Position numbers and translations under genes: made by a program. This document shows, piece by piece, positions 53,363-62,352 of a stretch of 64,000 nucleotides of DNA. Source of the stretch: UBA7960 sp964624065 (lineage in GTDB: Bacteria; Bacteroidota; Bacteroidia; Bacteroidales; UBA7960); NCBI GenBank assembly GCA_964624065.1, contig CAZUWF010000002.1, positions 1 to 64,000 of the forward strand, in the 5' to 3' direction. Under the pieces are notes generated by a model that searched no databases, was not told where the DNA came from, and saw only the letters and a list, made by a program, of their open reading frames with translations. The first letter of the stretch is position 1; every line of letters begins with the position of its first letter.

Positions 53363-53771
53363 AATGGTAAACAGTTAGCGTTAACCTTCGCGATCCTCCG
53401 TAATTGCGAAATTCGCAAAGATATATTCCTTGCCAAGTTCCTAGTTTCAACTTTCCCAGGCTTATGGGAATGGTAACAGAAACGCCCACCAGTGAAGATT
53501 TTACATGGGCAGGCATATCATCTAGGCCTTCTATGGTATGAGTGTATGAGGCAAGGCCTTCGGGTGCAATCTTGTTAAAACTCGTTTCGAGGTCAACCCT
53601 TACCGAAGGGTCGGCATTTTCGTTTATTGACAATCCCGCCGAGGTGTGATGTATGAAAACGTTTAGCAACCCCATTTCAGGCAATAGCGGCAAAGCGTCC
53701 ATTATGGGCTTTGTAATGAGGTGAAAGCCCCTCGGAAATGCAGGTAGGTTAAGTTCAACTTGTTGGGTCAT
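53361..53771 (-). CDS. yjbQ: YjbQ-family protein (UPF0047)
   Basis: A 136-residue protein with the UPF0047 hallmarks: LLNVFIHHTSAGLSINENADPSVRVDLE (about 35-62), HTIEGLDDMPAHVKSSLVG (about 78-96) and GTWQGIYLCEFR (about 112-123). The two HH and HxK sites hold metal-like histidines. E. coli YjbQ has been reported to have weak thiamine-phosphate synthase activity, but the physiological role is not settled. It is convergent with rho; the rho terminator lies at its 3' end. Confidence 0.93.
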   Translation of the reverse strand: MTQQVELNLPAFPRGFHLITKPIMDALPLLPEMGLLNVFIHHTSAGLSINENADPSVRVDLETSFNKIAPEGLASYTHTIEGLDDMPAHVKSSLVGVSVTIPISLGKLKLGTWQGIYLCEFRNYGGSRRLTLTVYH

Positions 53772-54087
53772 TTTTAGGTGTTTTTACCATTAATATTTAG
53801 AATCAAAAAAGAAATCAAACTGGTCCTAAATCGCCACAGGGACTGCTGGCCTTTATTCAACGGTGTGTAATAGCGTTCAACCCTTTAGGAGTGGAAAGAT
53901 CTGTGAAGAGTGTCTTGCCACAAACTCCCTTTTACAATTGCACCAAAGGCAAAAACAAAACCACCAAACAATCTAAATCATTATGTGGGGTTGACACATT
54001 ATAAGCGTGATGGTCTTGCAGGAATAAACGAAAAGCTTGCACCTTTACATAGCAGGTGCAAGCTTCCAAAGGTAATTAAAACTTGGA
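53772..54087. other. 316-bp gap with terminator-like hairpin
   Basis: It lies between the divergent 5' end of yjbQ and the 3' end of the OmpP1-like gene. The right end holds the hairpin at 54033-54065. No other feature is seen. Confidence 0.4.
54033..54065 (-). terminator. hairpin downstream of the FadL-like gene
   Basis: A perfect 12-bp stem, AAGCTTGCACCT (54033-54044) with AGGTGCAAGCTT (54054-54065), and a 9-nt loop. It lies 22-54 nt past the stop of the porin gene. The T-run on the minus strand is weak (TTTATT), so it may be a processing or stability hairpin. Confidence 0.6.
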
Positions 54088-55695
54088 CTACAAGGAAAAA
54101 TCAACCCCAAACCCAAATACGAACGCACTCCTTTTGTATGTGTCAGAAAAACCGGTAAAGGCCTTAGTGTTTGGAGAGTACCAGGTGTTCATAACGCCCA
54201 TATTTAGAGCGGCTTTGTTGGAGAAGCTGTACCTGAAACCCCCGGCAAGCGTGTTGGTATTGAGGCTGTGGCTCAAGTCGCTTTGATATTTTTGGTTTAC
54301 ACCGGTTTGGGTACGCAAGTAACCGAGGCTTAGCATGAACTCATCGCTTAGTTGGTACTCCAATCCAAATGCTGCTTCCCAGAAATTCTTGTCAATAACT
54401 TCGGTGTTGGCAACAGCAACATTGTTTATTTCTTTTCCGTAGTTGGCACTCCTGTCCAGGTAGTAATGGCCGGTACCGCTTATTTTTAATTTGTCCGAAA
54501 CCTGATAGCCTACACCGAGCGAAAACATCGAAGGCATATCATTTCTCACTTCCTTGCCGTTTGGAAACATTCCGGTTCCGTCAACAACGGTTGCAGTTTT
54601 CAGGGTAAGGGGCGTCTTGTGCTCGTACTTGAATCCAATTACCAAATCTTCTGTTGGCTTGAGTGTAAAACCAAACAAAGGTGCAAAGCCGCTACCTGTT
54701 TGCTTGGCGTCAACTTCAATGTTGGAGGAAGCTTGTGCATTGCTGGCCATCACGGCAGAAGTAGCCGAAAATACTGGCGCGGCGGCACCCAAAATCCCTT
54801 GTGCCTGGGCAATGGTAACTCCTGCTGGGTTCTGGCCAGCAGCCTGGATCAGGCCTTGTATTTGCTGAATCTGCGCAGCAGTAAGGCCTACTGAGGTTCC
54901 ATTGGCTAGTAGAACCGATCCGCCACCACCATTAATAATTGGCTGAAGCCCAGAGACAAACTGATTTGCTCCGCTGGCCCACCCTGCCAGGGTTTGTGAA
55001 GCTGCCGTAAAAAATACTGGGGCTGCAACCATATTGACACCATTGAATTGGGCACCGAAGGCTGGTTGGTTGGGGTTTATCTTGATGTCTCTCAGGTAGC
55101 CATTGTAGCTGTTTTTTGCCGAAACATACCTGGCACCGGCACTCACCGAAAGGATGTCGTTAACCTTGTAGGTTACGGCACCCTGAAAACCCAAGAATAG
55201 AGAAGTTCCCTCAAATTGAACATCGTGCGAGTATTTGGTAGTGGGAATTCCGTTGGTGGTCAAAGCCCTAGCGATGCCTGCAATTTGCCTTTCAAACGAT
55301 GGCAAACCGTCATCGTACTTGGCACCCCCACCACCACCAATGGGATTGAAACCCAACGAGAAGGCAAGGTTGTCCATTTTGTAAACGGCATAAACCCCCG
55401 GGAATATTGGAGCCGACACCTTACCGTTGAATTGGTTTACATTCAAACCTGTTGCGGTTGTTTCAATGGTCCTGTTTTGGAAAATGGTTTGGTTATTCAA
55501 CGAGAGGTGAAACCCGTTTGAAAGAAAACCAACACCGGCAGGGTTGAAGTAAACCGCATCCAAGTCAAGGGATGCGCCACGAGAAGGGTTGCGGGCAAAC
55601 GATGCACTTTGATTTGTGTTGGTCATCAAACCACCTGCAAACATTTCGCTGCTCAAAAGGGCGGCGAAGGCAAAGATCATTGTAATTTTCTTCAT
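54088..55695 (-). CDS. OmpP1/FadL-family outer-membrane transport protein
   Basis: A 535-residue protein. The signal peptide (about 1-20, ending F-A-G-G) is followed by the FadL-type N-terminal segment SARNPSRGASLDLDAVYFNPAGVGFL (in pieces). The rest is a 14-strand-type barrel with long loops; the loop around residues 215-320 is unusually rich in A/G/Q/N. The C terminus ends S-A-F-V-F-G-F-G-V-D-F-S-L, as in barrels. FadL proteins pass fatty acids or other hydrophobic compounds across the outer membrane. A -7 element lies 32 bp upstream. Confidence 0.9.
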   Translation of the reverse strand: MKKITMIFAFAALLSSEMFAGGLMTNTNQSASFARNPSRGASLDLDAVYFNPAGVGFLSNGFHLSLNNQTIFQNRTIETTATGLNVNQFNGKVSAPIFPGVYAVYKMDNLAFSLGFNPIGGGGGAKYDDGLPSFERQIAGIARALTTNGIPTTKYSHDVQFEGTSLFLGFQGAVTYKVNDILSVSAGARYVSAKNSYNGYLRDIKINPNQPAFGAQFNGVNMVAAPVFFTAASQTLAGWASGANQFVSGLQPIINGGGGSVLLANGTSVGLTAAQIQQIQGLIQAAGQNPAGVTIAQAQGILGAAAPVFSATSAVMASNAQASSNIEVDAKQTGSGFAPLFGFTLKPTEDLVIGFKYEHKTPLTLKTATVVDGTGMFPNGKEVRNDMPSMFSLGVGYQVSDKLKISGTGHYYLDRSANYGKEINNVAVANTEVIDKNFWEAAFGLEYQLSDEFMLSLGYLRTQTGVNQKYQSDLSHSLNTNTLAGGFRYSFSNKAALNMGVMNTWYSPNTKAFTGFSDTYKRSAFVFGFGVDFSL

Positions 55696-55726
55696 AGTAA
55701 AAATTGTTAGTTTTTTAAACAGGCGA

Positions 55727-55734
55727 CAAAATTA
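55727..55734 (-). promoter_or_regulatory. -7 element (TAnnTTTG) for the FadL-like gene
   Basis: Minus-strand TAATTTTG, 31 bp before ATG 55695. Confidence 0.45.
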
Positions 55735-55803
55735 AACTTTTTTTCAATATTTAAAATTTTTTTCTCTTTCAACGACCTTTATTCCACTTAAATGCCAAAT
55801 TTG

Positions 55804-55811
55804 TAATTTTG
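55804..55811 (+). promoter_or_regulatory. -7 element (TAnnTTTG) for mutS2
   Basis: TAATTTTG overlaps the in-frame TTG at 55809 and lies 18 bp before GTG 55830. It favours GTG as the start. Confidence 0.5.
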
Positions 55812-55829
55812 CAACCTAATTATCCAAAA

Positions 55830-58253
55830 GTGGTCTATCCCAAAAGCTTTGAAATCAGAATTGGTTTCGACCGAATAAGGTCGATGCTTGCCGACAATTG
55901 CATTTGCTCCCTCGGGAAAAACAACGTTGATGGAATGAATATGCTTGTTGATGTTGTTGAAATAGAAACCCTATTGAAGCAAACGGAAGAGTTCAGGCAA
56001 ATCCTGATAAGAGGGCTTCCTTTTCCTCAATCAAATTATTTTGACCCAACCGAATTGTTTCGCCGCATAAGGCCCCAGGAAACATTCCTGGAAACCGAAG
56101 AATTCCTGGATGTGATGTTATCCTACAAAACCATTTTGAATATTATCGAATTCCTCGGAAGGAAAGGTCCGGCTGACGATGTTGAATTTTCCTGTTTAAA
56201 TGAAATATTTTCAAACCTTCATACCGATTATGACTTTCCAAAAAGAATAAACAAGGTCATTGACCAACAGGCCTTGGTGAGGGATAGCGCTTCTGAAATC
56301 CTTTCGGAGATTAGGGCAAGGAAACATCGGCTCCAAGTTGAAAGCAATCGGAAGATAAACAAACTGTTGCAGCAAGCTAAAGCTGAAGGATTGATTAATT
56401 CTGACGTGGAGTTGGCATTTAGGAATGGGCGACAGGTTATACCTGTAAATGCCTCCTTCAAGCGCAAGATCAAGGGTTTCGTTCACGACCAATCGGCCAC
56501 TGGGCAAACAGTTTACATCGAGCCAGAAGAGATTTTTGAGATAAACAACGAGCTTAGGGAGCTCGAGATGGATGAAAGAAGGGAGGTTGTAAGGATTCTC
56601 AAAGCCCTTACCGATACTCTACGCCCCTGGTTGCCTACCTTGGAAGAATCGTACGAAAAGCTGGGCATAATTGATTTCACTCGGGCAAAAGCCTTGGTTG
56701 CAATTGAAATGGTGGCTCAAAAGCCGATGTTGGCAAGCCAACCGAGACTAAAATGGATAAAGGCAATTCATCCCCTACTTTTTCTTGCTTTCAAGCAGCA
56801 AGGAAGGCAGGTTGAGCCAATGACACTGGACCTCGACCAAAAATCGAGGATTTTGGTAATTTCGGGACCAAATGCCGGGGGCAAATCAGTTGCTCTAAAA
56901 ACATGCGGTTTGCTCCAATATATGATACAGTGCGGTCTTTTGGTTCCTATGGAAAGCTACTCTGAAGTAGGAGTCTTCGATAACATATTTATTGACATTG
57001 GCGACCAGCAATCCATTGAAAATGACTTGAGCACATACAGCTCTCACCTGCTCAACATGAGGTTTTTTGTCGAAAACTGCAACCCCAAGACCCTTTTTCT
57101 TGCCGACGAACTCGGAGCCGGAACCGAACCCCGTATTGGTGGGGCAATTGCCGAAGCAATTTTGGGCGAACTTTCCACCAGGAGGAGTTTCGGTGTAGTA
57201 ACAACGCACTACGCAAACCTTAAGTTGATGGCGGGAAATTATGATGGGATAGTAAACGGCTCGATGCTTTTCGACACTACCAACATTAGACCGCTTTACC
57301 GTTTAAAGATTGGCAACCCTGGCAGTTCATTTGCGTTCGAAATTGCCAAATCTATAGGACTCCCCGAGGCAGTTTTGCGTAGAGCCGAAGAAAACGCAGG
57401 TTGCCGAGACATTGACTTTGACAGGAAACTTCAAGACTTGGACCTTAAAAAGGTTGATCTCGAAGACAAGGAAAGGCAGCTAAGGGCAGCCGATAGCTTC
57501 CTTGCCGAAATTGTTGACAAGTACGAAAACCTCAACCGCGATCTAGAATCCCGAAAGGCCGAAATAATACAGCAAGCCCGTGCCGACGCCAAAAAGCTAT
57601 TGACTGAGTCGAACCGCATCATAGAAAACACAATTCGGCAGATCAAAGAATCCAATGCCCAAAGGGAAACAACAAAGCTAGCTCGTGAAGAACTTGCTGC
57701 TTTTGCCAGTAGCCATGAGGATAGAAAACCAACCCCAAGGCCCAAACCCAAAATGAATACAGAGTTGATTTACCTGCCTGATAGTAACCCTGAACCACTT
57801 AAACCCGGAGATATGGTTAGGATTAAAGGAAAAGAAACAATTGGGGAGGTTATGGAGGTAACAGGCAAGGAGGCGGTTTTGAGGTTTGGCAATATGAAAA
57901 TGAATTCAAAGCTCTCAACAATCGAAAGAGTAAAGGAAAGCCTCGCATCCCATTATAAGGGCAAGGTGATAGTAAAGGCCCAGTTCGATGTTAATGAGAA
58001 GGCGGCCAATTTTAGTCCGATGGTTGATGTTATTGGAATGCGAGCCAACGATGCATTAAGTGTTTTGAGGGTTTATATTGATGATGCTTTGCTGCTGGGT
58101 GCCAAACAGGTAAAAATTATGCACGGGAAAGGTGATGGAGTTTTGAGGGAGGCGACAAGAAATTGGCTGAAAACCTTGCCCGAGGTGCATAGGTTTCGCG
58201 ATGAGCACCCCGACAGGGGAGGTGCCGGAGCCACAATTGTTGATTTCAGCTAA
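55830..58253 (+). CDS. mutS2: endonuclease MutS2
   Basis: A 807-residue protein of the MutS2 type that suppresses recombination and, in some bacteria, splits collided ribosomes. It has the MutS core with Walker A SGPNAGGKS (about 342-350), DIGDQQSIENDLSTYSSHL (about 385-403), ADELGAGTEP (about 425-434) and a following coiled coil (about 500-610). KOW-like residues (LKPGDMVRIKGKETIGEV) and the C-terminal Smr nuclease domain (VDVIGMRANDAL, IMHGKGDGVLR) close it. GTG 55830 is the start: it gives VYPKSFEIRIGFDRIR, the family's N terminus, and the -7 element excludes the earlier TTG. Confidence 0.95.
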   Translation: MVYPKSFEIRIGFDRIRSMLADNCICSLGKNNVDGMNMLVDVVEIETLLKQTEEFRQILIRGLPFPQSNYFDPTELFRRIRPQETFLETEEFLDVMLSYKTILNIIEFLGRKGPADDVEFSCLNEIFSNLHTDYDFPKRINKVIDQQALVRDSASEILSEIRARKHRLQVESNRKINKLLQQAKAEGLINSDVELAFRNGRQVIPVNASFKRKIKGFVHDQSATGQTVYIEPEEIFEINNELRELEMDERREVVRILKALTDTLRPWLPTLEESYEKLGIIDFTRAKALVAIEMVAQKPMLASQPRLKWIKAIHPLLFLAFKQQGRQVEPMTLDLDQKSRILVISGPNAGGKSVALKTCGLLQYMIQCGLLVPMESYSEVGVFDNIFIDIGDQQSIENDLSTYSSHLLNMRFFVENCNPKTLFLADELGAGTEPRIGGAIAEAILGELSTRRSFGVVTTHYANLKLMAGNYDGIVNGSMLFDTTNIRPLYRLKIGNPGSSFAFEIAKSIGLPEAVLRRAEENAGCRDIDFDRKLQDLDLKKVDLEDKERQLRAADSFLAEIVDKYENLNRDLESRKAEIIQQARADAKKLLTESNRIIENTIRQIKESNAQRETTKLAREELAAFASSHEDRKPTPRPKPKMNTELIYLPDSNPEPLKPGDMVRIKGKETIGEVMEVTGKEAVLRFGNMKMNSKLSTIERVKESLASHYKGKVIVKAQFDVNEKAANFSPMVDVIGMRANDALSVLRVYIDDALLLGAKQVKIMHGKGDGVLREATRNWLKTLPEVHRFRDEHPDRGGAGATIVDFS

Positions 58254-58264
58254 AACGCAAATAC

Positions 58265-58507
58265 CTAATCGAGTCTTTGTTCTTCTGGAAAAAGTTCTAA
58301 CTGGTTGGGTGTAACAAAGGTTTCAATGGGCAAATCATTTTTGAATCGCTCTATTTGGTGATTAATCAGACGCTTGAGGTACCTGATTGGAGTAATCTTG
58401 CTTCTTCTACAATAAACTCTCAAGGCTTTGAACTGCTGTTCGGTCAGTTTGAAACTCAATAACCTGAACTTCACCTTTTTGCGTTTTTTCTTGCGTGCTG
58501 ATGCCAT
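58265..58507 (-). CDS. small basic protein, possible ribbon-helix-helix-like DNA-binding protein
   Basis: An 80-residue protein with a very basic start (MASARKKKRKKVKFRLL), a LTEQQFKALRVYCRRSKITPIRYLKRLI helical core (in pieces) and an NQLELFPEE tail. The core resembles a helix-turn-helix or RHH-like fold, but no exact motif is recognised. It is convergent with mutS2 (11-bp gap). The ATG at 58507 is chosen over a TTG at 58534 because it begins the basic region. Confidence 0.65.
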   Translation of the reverse strand: MASARKKKRKKVKFRLLSFKLTEQQFKALRVYCRRSKITPIRYLKRLINHQIERFKNDLPIETFVTPNQLELFPEEQRLD

Positions 58508-58550
58508 AGAATGACTTTTAATTGTTTCTAACAAAACCTTTCAATAAAAG

Positions 58551-59606
58551 CTAAAATTCCCTGATCAGGTATAAATAGGTGGGGAAATGGTCGCTATACC
58601 CACCTTGATAAAATTCGCCCGAGTAAGATCTAAAGGGATATCCTTGGAATCTACCTGTTGGCTGCCGAAGGAATGGAGGGTTGAAAACTGACGCACCGTG
58701 AAACTTGAAAGTGGAATAATCTGTTCCAAGCAGGGAGGGGGTAATTAGGTGCATGTCAAAAAGATTCCAGGAGTCGCGATAGGCCAGGGTGCCGATCCCC
58801 TTTCTATGCATTTGCTCGAATGGATTGAATAGCTCGTTTCCCATTAGTTTTTTTTGATTGCCGTTTGATCGCAAGTTCTTTTTGATACTCTTGCTCGTTG
58901 GATCGTCGTTGAAGTCGCCCATCAAAATAACTTTGGCACCCGGCTCTGCCGATTGAATGGAATCAATAATTGACCTGGCAATGTTGGCAGCTGCGATTCT
59001 ATTAGGTCGGCTCCTGCTCTCGCCACCCACCCTGCTAGGCCAGTGCGCAATGATGAAGTGAATGCGTTCGCCAAGCAACTCGCCCGAAACAAGCAATTGG
59101 TCACGGGTTCGAAAATCGGGATCGCCAGCAATAGTGATGGTGTATGGCACGCTACTTTTGTAAGTGAAGTACTTCGGATTATACATCATAGCCACATTAA
59201 TACCTCTGCGGTCAGGTCCTTTGTGGTAAACTGCCTGGTAGTTTCTGGCTTTAATGTAATGATTGTTGGCGAGGTCAACCAAAACAGCCCTGTTTTCCAC
59301 CTCACACAGGCCAATAACTGCAGGTCCGTCGGGTGTGCGACTGCCCATCTTGCTAATAACCTCACCAAGCCTTTCAAGTTTTTCGAAATACTTTGGGGTA
59401 TTCCACCCATAGATACCTTTAGGGGTAAAATCAACATCGTTAATTTCCGGCGAATCGATGGTGTCAAAAAGGTTTTCGACATTGTAAAAGCCAACACATA
59501 CCAATACTGCCCTTTTGGTACTTTCTTGGTTGTGTTGGGAAAAACCACTTGACCAAAGGGATAGAGCTAACAAGGACAACACGTTTAAGACTAACTTTTT
59601 TTTCAT
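58551..59606 (-). CDS. secreted endonuclease/exonuclease/phosphatase-family enzyme
   Basis: A 351-residue exported enzyme with a signal peptide (about 1-24). It has the EEP metal-dependent hydrolase motifs: FYNVENLFD (about 38-46), GLCEVENRAVL (about 98-108), the DRRGINVAMMY strand, HWPSRVGGESRSRPNR (about 197-212), ILMGDFNDDP (about 234-243) and the terminal GGYSDHFPTYL with the catalytic His. Relatives are DNases, RNases, sphingomyelinases and inositol phosphatases. Divergent from a TonB receptor and DUF5689 genes, so a role in external nucleic acid or phosphate use is plausible. Confidence 0.92.
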   Translation of the reverse strand: MKKKLVLNVLSLLALSLWSSGFSQHNQESTKRAVLVCVGFYNVENLFDTIDSPEINDVDFTPKGIYGWNTPKYFEKLERLGEVISKMGSRTPDGPAVIGLCEVENRAVLVDLANNHYIKARNYQAVYHKGPDRRGINVAMMYNPKYFTYKSSVPYTITIAGDPDFRTRDQLLVSGELLGERIHFIIAHWPSRVGGESRSRPNRIAAANIARSIIDSIQSAEPGAKVILMGDFNDDPTSKSIKKNLRSNGNQKKLMGNELFNPFEQMHRKGIGTLAYRDSWNLFDMHLITPSLLGTDYSTFKFHGASVFNPPFLRQPTGRFQGYPFRSYSGEFYQGGYSDHFPTYLYLIREF

Positions 59607-59696
59607 AATTGTTTCAATTTTAATTTTCGAAATTAAGTCGAGTTCCTGGTTGTTGAAAAACAGGAGAAAAAAAAACCTAATTTCGCCAAATTATCT

Positions 59697-59704
59697 TAAT
59701 TTTG
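59697..59704 (+). promoter_or_regulatory. -7 element (TAnnTTTG) for the TonB-receptor operon
   Basis: TAATTTTG, 65 bp before ATG 59770. Upstream is the divergent nuclease gene. Confidence 0.45.
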
Positions 59705-59769
59705 GAGGTTCAAAGATAAGGTTTTTTTACCTGAAATTAATATTTTTTTCCAACCCAACTTTTAACATT

Positions 59770-62334
59770 ATGAGGCGAATTTTGATTTTTTTCCCCTTGT
59801 TGGTTTTCGGTATTGCCTCGCTTTCGCAAGAGAGCCCAACCCCCAAAAGCGATACCTTGCCGCCCGTATTGCCAGTTTTAGACATTCCAACTATCAATTT
59901 AACCGATGATGAGGTGGAGGGTAGCTCCCAATCGCAAGACATTAGTAGCCTGCTCCAAGGCTCTCGCGACATCTACCTCAACACAGCCGGCTTCACTTTC
60001 GGCTCAGCAAGGTTCAGGGTAAGGGGTTACGATTCCGAAAACTTCATTACCTCAATCAATGGGGTTCCGATGAACGACCCAGAAACTGGAATGGTATTTT
60101 ATGGTACCTGGGGCGGACTGAACAACGTTACCCGGTTTACCGACGGACATTACAATCTTGGTATTTCACAATACGGGTTTGGTGGCCTAGGGGGGATAAA
60201 CAACATTGAAATGAGGGCCTCAAGGTTTGGGCCAAGCATCCAAACCACATACTCACTTTCCAATAGGTCGTACGTTCACAGAGCCATGTTTACCTACAGT
60301 ACTGGCATAAAAGACGGCAAATGGGCGTTGGCACTGAGCGGGTCGCGCAGGTATGCAGGAGAGGGCTACGTGAAGGGAACATTTTACGATGGTTGGAGTT
60401 TCTTCATCTCGGGCGAAAGAATAATAAGCCCAAAGCACAGTATCGGAATTGTTGGATTTGGAGCACCATCAACTTCGGGCAGGCCTGGAGTGGCAGTGCA
60501 GGAAGCCTACGATTTGGTAGGTGATAACTTCTACAACCCCAACTGGGGTTATCAGAATGGAAAGGTTCGCAATTCCCGCGTTAACAAATATCACAATCAA
60601 ACGGTTATCCTTTCGCACTACTGGAAACCTGGATTTAACACCGAAATAAACACCAGCGGTGCATTTTTGTACGGCAGGGGCGGCTCCTCGGCCCTCAACT
60701 GGTACCACAGCCAGGTGAACTACGGCAACCTTGCCGAATCATTTTATGCAGGCGATCCAAGACCCGATTACTACAGGCGACTTCCCAGTTTCTTCGGAAA
60801 CGACCCAAGTAGGCAAGCAATCCTTTCGGAAAGATGGAAAAATGACCCCACCATAAGCCAACTCAACTGGGATTGGATGTACAATGCCAATAGTGGTAAT
60901 TTGTTTGCCGTGAACAACGCAAACGGAACCAACCAAACGCTTACGGGAAACAGGTCAAAATACATTATCGAAGACCGACGCAATGACAAAATGAACTTCT
61001 TGTTGGGCAGTTTCATCAATCACAGGCCTAACCCTCGCAATAGGATCACCGGGGGTTTCAACATTTCTTTGGCCAGCTTCAACCAGTTCAAAACCATTGA
61101 TGATTTATTGGGGGGAGACTTTTGGCTCGATATCGACCAGTTTGCCGAACGAGATTTTGAAGACCCAACACAATCGCAAAATGACCTCGGTACGTTTAAC
61201 CGTACCGTAAAAAAAGGCGACAAGTTCGGCTACGACTTCACTGGCCACGTGAATAAATATCAAGCGTACATGCAAAGCGAATGGATATTGCCACGGTGGG
61301 ATTTCTACATCGGGGCAATGGCCTCCCACACAACTTTCTGGCGCAACGGACACATGGAAAACGGGCGCTTCCCGGGAAGCCAATCACTAGGACAAGGTCA
61401 AAAGCACAACTTCTCCAATTTCGGAGGCAAGGCTGGCTTAACGTGGAAGATTACAGGACGCCACTACCTCACCGCAAACGGAATGTATCAAACCCGAGCT
61501 CCATTTTTCAGGGACGCCTACGTTTCGTCAAGGGTTAGGGACGAAGTTATTGGTGGCCTCAAAAGCGAAACAATGTATGCTGTCGATTTTAGCTACATAA
61601 TTCGATCGCCAATCATCAAATCAAGAATTACGGCTTATTACACCGAATTCAAGGGTCAAACCTGGTCAAGGAGTTTCTACCACGAAGGTTTCAGGGCTTT
61701 TGTTAACTACATAATGACCGGTGTTGACACGAGGAAAATGGGAGTTGAATTTGGTACGGACATCAACATTTCAAGCACCCTCTCTGCCAACATTGCGTTC
61801 GGTACAGGAGAGCACATATACAATTCGAGACCCAACGTAACAATTGTTCGCGACAACAATAGAGAAACAATTGCCGACGGTGAAACTGTTTTCTGGAAAA
61901 ATTACAAAATAGGTGGTATGACTCACACGGCAGGTTCGCTTGGCCTCAGGTACAATTCTCCGAGGTTTTGGTTTGTTGGTGCCAACGCCAACTACTTTGC
62001 CGATATTTACGTCGACATTAACCCAGATAGGCGCACCCAAAAGGCGGTTGAAAACCTCGTTCCGTCAGATCCTCAATGGGAACAAGTTTTGGGACAAGAA
62101 AAATTGCCAAGCGGTTTCACCTTCGATATCTTTGCCGGATATTCCTACAGAACAAGGAACAGGCACTCTATTGTAATTAACCTTAGTGTCAACAACATTT
62201 TCGACATCAAAGATTTCAGGATTGGAGGTTTCGAAAACTTGAGGTACGACTCCCACGACCCCAACAAGTTTGCCAACAGGTACTTTTACATGTACGGACG
62301 TACATTTTTCCTAAATCTTGCTTACAGGATATAA
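59770..62334 (+). CDS. TonB-dependent outer-membrane receptor
   Basis: An 854-residue outer-membrane protein. The signal peptide (about 1-20, ending SLSQ) precedes a plug domain (DIPTINLTDDEV; SSLLQGSRDIYLNTAGFTFGSARFRVRGYDSEN; INGVPMNDPETG, in pieces) and a long 22-strand-type barrel ending in TFFLNLAYRI. There is no carboxypeptidase-like N-terminal domain of the SusC type. A TonB box is not obvious. It probably imports a ligand captured by the DUF5689 lipoproteins encoded next. An in-frame start at 59515 would overlap the divergent nuclease gene, so ATG 59770 is used. Confidence 0.93.
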   Translation: MRRILIFFPLLVFGIASLSQESPTPKSDTLPPVLPVLDIPTINLTDDEVEGSSQSQDISSLLQGSRDIYLNTAGFTFGSARFRVRGYDSENFITSINGVPMNDPETGMVFYGTWGGLNNVTRFTDGHYNLGISQYGFGGLGGINNIEMRASRFGPSIQTTYSLSNRSYVHRAMFTYSTGIKDGKWALALSGSRRYAGEGYVKGTFYDGWSFFISGERIISPKHSIGIVGFGAPSTSGRPGVAVQEAYDLVGDNFYNPNWGYQNGKVRNSRVNKYHNQTVILSHYWKPGFNTEINTSGAFLYGRGGSSALNWYHSQVNYGNLAESFYAGDPRPDYYRRLPSFFGNDPSRQAILSERWKNDPTISQLNWDWMYNANSGNLFAVNNANGTNQTLTGNRSKYIIEDRRNDKMNFLLGSFINHRPNPRNRITGGFNISLASFNQFKTIDDLLGGDFWLDIDQFAERDFEDPTQSQNDLGTFNRTVKKGDKFGYDFTGHVNKYQAYMQSEWILPRWDFYIGAMASHTTFWRNGHMENGRFPGSQSLGQGQKHNFSNFGGKAGLTWKITGRHYLTANGMYQTRAPFFRDAYVSSRVRDEVIGGLKSETMYAVDFSYIIRSPIIKSRITAYYTEFKGQTWSRSFYHEGFRAFVNYIMTGVDTRKMGVEFGTDINISSTLSANIAFGTGEHIYNSRPNVTIVRDNNRETIADGETVFWKNYKIGGMTHTAGSLGLRYNSPRFWFVGANANYFADIYVDINPDRRTQKAVENLVPSDPQWEQVLGQEKLPSGFTFDIFAGYSYRTRNRHSIVINLSVNNIFDIKDFRIGGFENLRYDSHDPNKFANRYFYMYGRTFFLNLAYRI

Positions 62335-62352
62335 CCTTAAACAATCAATGTT

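Noticed and set aside
59515..59769. Long N-terminal extension of the TonB receptor
   Set aside because: It would overlap the divergent nuclease gene and lacks the signal peptide; the ATG at 59770 gives a proper signal sequence.
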